This document shows positions 5,739 through 6,050 of a DNA stretch of 6,050 nucleotides, one piece after another. The DNA comes from Solirubrobacteraceae bacterium (GTDB lineage Bacteria > Actinomycetota > Thermoleophilia > Solirubrobacterales > Solirubrobacteraceae), in assembly GCA_030151725.1 (NCBI GenBank), contig JASLDD010000244.1, positions 1 to 6,050 on the forward strand, in the 5' to 3' direction. The notes below the pieces were generated by a model. It worked only from the letters and a program-made list of their open reading frames with translations, was not told where the DNA came from and did not search any database. Numbering within the stretch: the stretch's first letter is position 1; each line of letters starts with the position of its first letter. A program made the translations under genes and the position numbers.

Positions 5739-5779
5739 GCTGTAGAGAACGGGCTCGTTGAGGTGTAGAGAACAGGCTC
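5737..5779 (+). repeat. Two-copy tandem repeat, 23-base period
   Basis: GAGCTGTAGAGAACGGGCTC (5737-5756) recurs as GAGGTGTAGAGAACAGGCTC (5760-5779): 18 of 20 bases identical, with a 23-base period and only GTT (5757-5759) between the copies. The first copy begins in the stop codon of the preceding gene. No third copy is visible. Confidence 0.8.
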
Positions 5780-5815
5780 CGATGGTCGATTCCACGGCCG
5801 TGAGGCTCCAGATGG
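5774..5815 (+). repeat. Short direct repeat flanking a 10-base palindrome
   Basis: AGGCTCCGATGG (5774-5785) recurs as AGGCTCCAGATGG (5803-5815) with one inserted base. Between them sits the perfect palindrome CACGGCCGTG (5793-5802). The first copy overlaps the end of the 23-base tandem repeat, so the motifs are nested. Confidence 0.6.
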
Positions 5816-5863
5816 CAGGCGTGGCCTGCGCCGGTCTGGCGGGCACTCTGCCGGTCGGCGCGA

Positions 5864-5869
5864 TACACT
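5864..5869 (+). promoter_or_regulatory. Possible -10 box for the hppA-like gene
   Basis: TACACT matches TANNNT and is one of few such sites between the DUF1844-like gene and the next start. No good -35 box lies 16-18 bases upstream. If used, it would give a leader of about 100 bases that includes the 5924-5949 hairpin. This is weak evidence. Confidence 0.25.
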
Positions 5870-5911
5870 GCGCCCGCGTTTGCACCGGATAGACGCTCGT
5901 GCTGAGCGATC

Positions 5912-5955
5912 CGGCCCGCAAATGTGCGCGCGCGATCCTCGCGCGGCACGCAAAT
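5912..5955 (+). repeat. Direct repeat CGGCMCGCAAAT, 32 bases apart, around a hairpin
   Basis: CGGCCCGCAAAT (5912-5923) and CGGCACGCAAAT (5944-5955) differ at one base, and their starts are 32 bases apart, about three helical turns. Between and partly inside them is a bulged hairpin: GTGCGCGCG (5924-5932), loop CGATCCT, then CGCGCGGCAC (5940-5949). The arrangement would suit a paired protein-binding site or a leader RNA structure; no function can be assigned. Confidence 0.5.
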
Positions 5956-5975
5956 CAGACCGCGGAGGATTTCTG

Positions 5976-6050
5976 TTGAGCAGCTTTCTGACGAACCATG
6001 GGGTCGTCGTCGCCCTCGTTTGCGCAGCATGCGCCGTGGCCTACGGCCTT
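5976..6050 (+). CDS. hppA: Probable membrane-bound proton-translocating pyrophosphatase, N-terminal 25 residues
   Basis: The frame is open from TTG at 5976 to the right edge. GGAGG (5964-5968) lies seven bases upstream, the same spacing as for the TTG-started gene before it. The visible protein begins MSSFLTNHGVVVALVC and continues into a hydrophobic helix ending AVAYGL. A first transmembrane helix that ends in a YGL-type motif is typical of the membrane pyrophosphatase HppA, which couples pyrophosphate hydrolysis to proton (or sodium) export. All catalytic motifs lie beyond the window, so the family is a guess from 25 residues; what is firm is a membrane protein start with a good ribosome binding site. 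Confidence 0.5.
   Translation, partial: MSSFLTNHGVVVALVCAACAVAYGL

Larger units (their letters stand above)
5739..5975. other. Repeat- and hairpin-rich intergenic region before hppA-like gene
   Basis: No gene is supported in these 237 bases. Besides the repeats listed separately, there is a 6-bp hairpin GCAGGC-GTG-GCCTGC (5815-5829) without a T-run, possibly a weak terminator. An imperfect larger inverted repeat, GCGCCG (5828-5833) with CGGCGC (5856-5861), follows. A GC-rich bulged hairpin (5924-5949) sits just before the ribosome binding site of the next gene. Reverse-strand frames across it look like shadows. Confidence 0.5.

Noticed and set aside
5737..5779. CRISPR array
   Set aside because: Only two copies with a 3-base gap, no spacers of usual length and no cas genes.
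5229..6030. Overlapping minus-strand frames across the DUF1844-like gene and the intergenic region
   Set aside because: Arg/Ser/Pro-rich shadows with no motifs; the plus-strand frame has a strong ribosome binding site and a sensible helical pattern.

Overview
The window looks like the chromosome of a high-GC actinobacterium, probably from the Thermoleophilia/Solirubrobacterales side of Actinomycetota. This placement is inferred from the strong GC bias at third codon positions, GTG and TTG starts, a likely leaderless promoter, a Rex repressor next to a small glutaredoxin, and an apparent membrane pyrophosphatase. I recognised families by reading translated motifs; no database search was run.

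Layout, all real genes on the + strand. Bases 1-131 are the right-hand end of an IS66-type insertion sequence: the last 34 residues of its transposase, then a terminal sequence ending in TTAC. Bases 132-320 hold no gene, but carry a perfect 12-bp hairpin terminator (229-263) and a likely leaderless promoter (-10 TAGGCT at 309-314) placed exactly for the GTG start of tsaE. From 321 to 4044 six genes follow with no spacer: tsaE, tsaB, rimI, tsaD, a glutaredoxin-like gene and rex. Each of the five junctions is a 4-base stop/start overlap (GTGA or ATGA). After a 60-base gap comes a YbdK-type carboxylate-amine ligase (4105-5253). It overlaps by 4 bases (TTGA) a small DUF1844-like gene (5250-5738) that starts at a TTG behind a good Shine-Dalgarno. 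A 237-base intergenic region rich in short repeats and hairpins follows. The window closes on the first 25 codons of what is probably the proton-pumping pyrophosphatase gene hppA (TTG start at 5976).

How the genes work together. TsaE, TsaB and TsaD are three of the four bacterial proteins that make N6-threonylcarbamoyladenosine (t6A) at position 37 of ANN-decoding tRNAs; the fourth, TsaC/Sua5, is not in the window. RimI is the ribosomal-protein N-acetyltransferase commonly found between tsaB and tsaD. The glutaredoxin-like protein and Rex form a redox pair: thiol chemistry and NADH/NAD+ sensing. In Streptomyces rex is followed by hemA; here a GCS2-family ligase holds that place. The tight overlaps argue for one translationally coupled transcript from a promoter at tsaE, tying a core translation function to a redox regulator. 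I saw no convincing Rex operator in the window.

I found no clearly new defence system or other undescribed machinery. The most unusual stretches are the repeat-rich intergenic region at 5737-5975 and the IS element stopping about 200 bases from a cluster containing essential genes.
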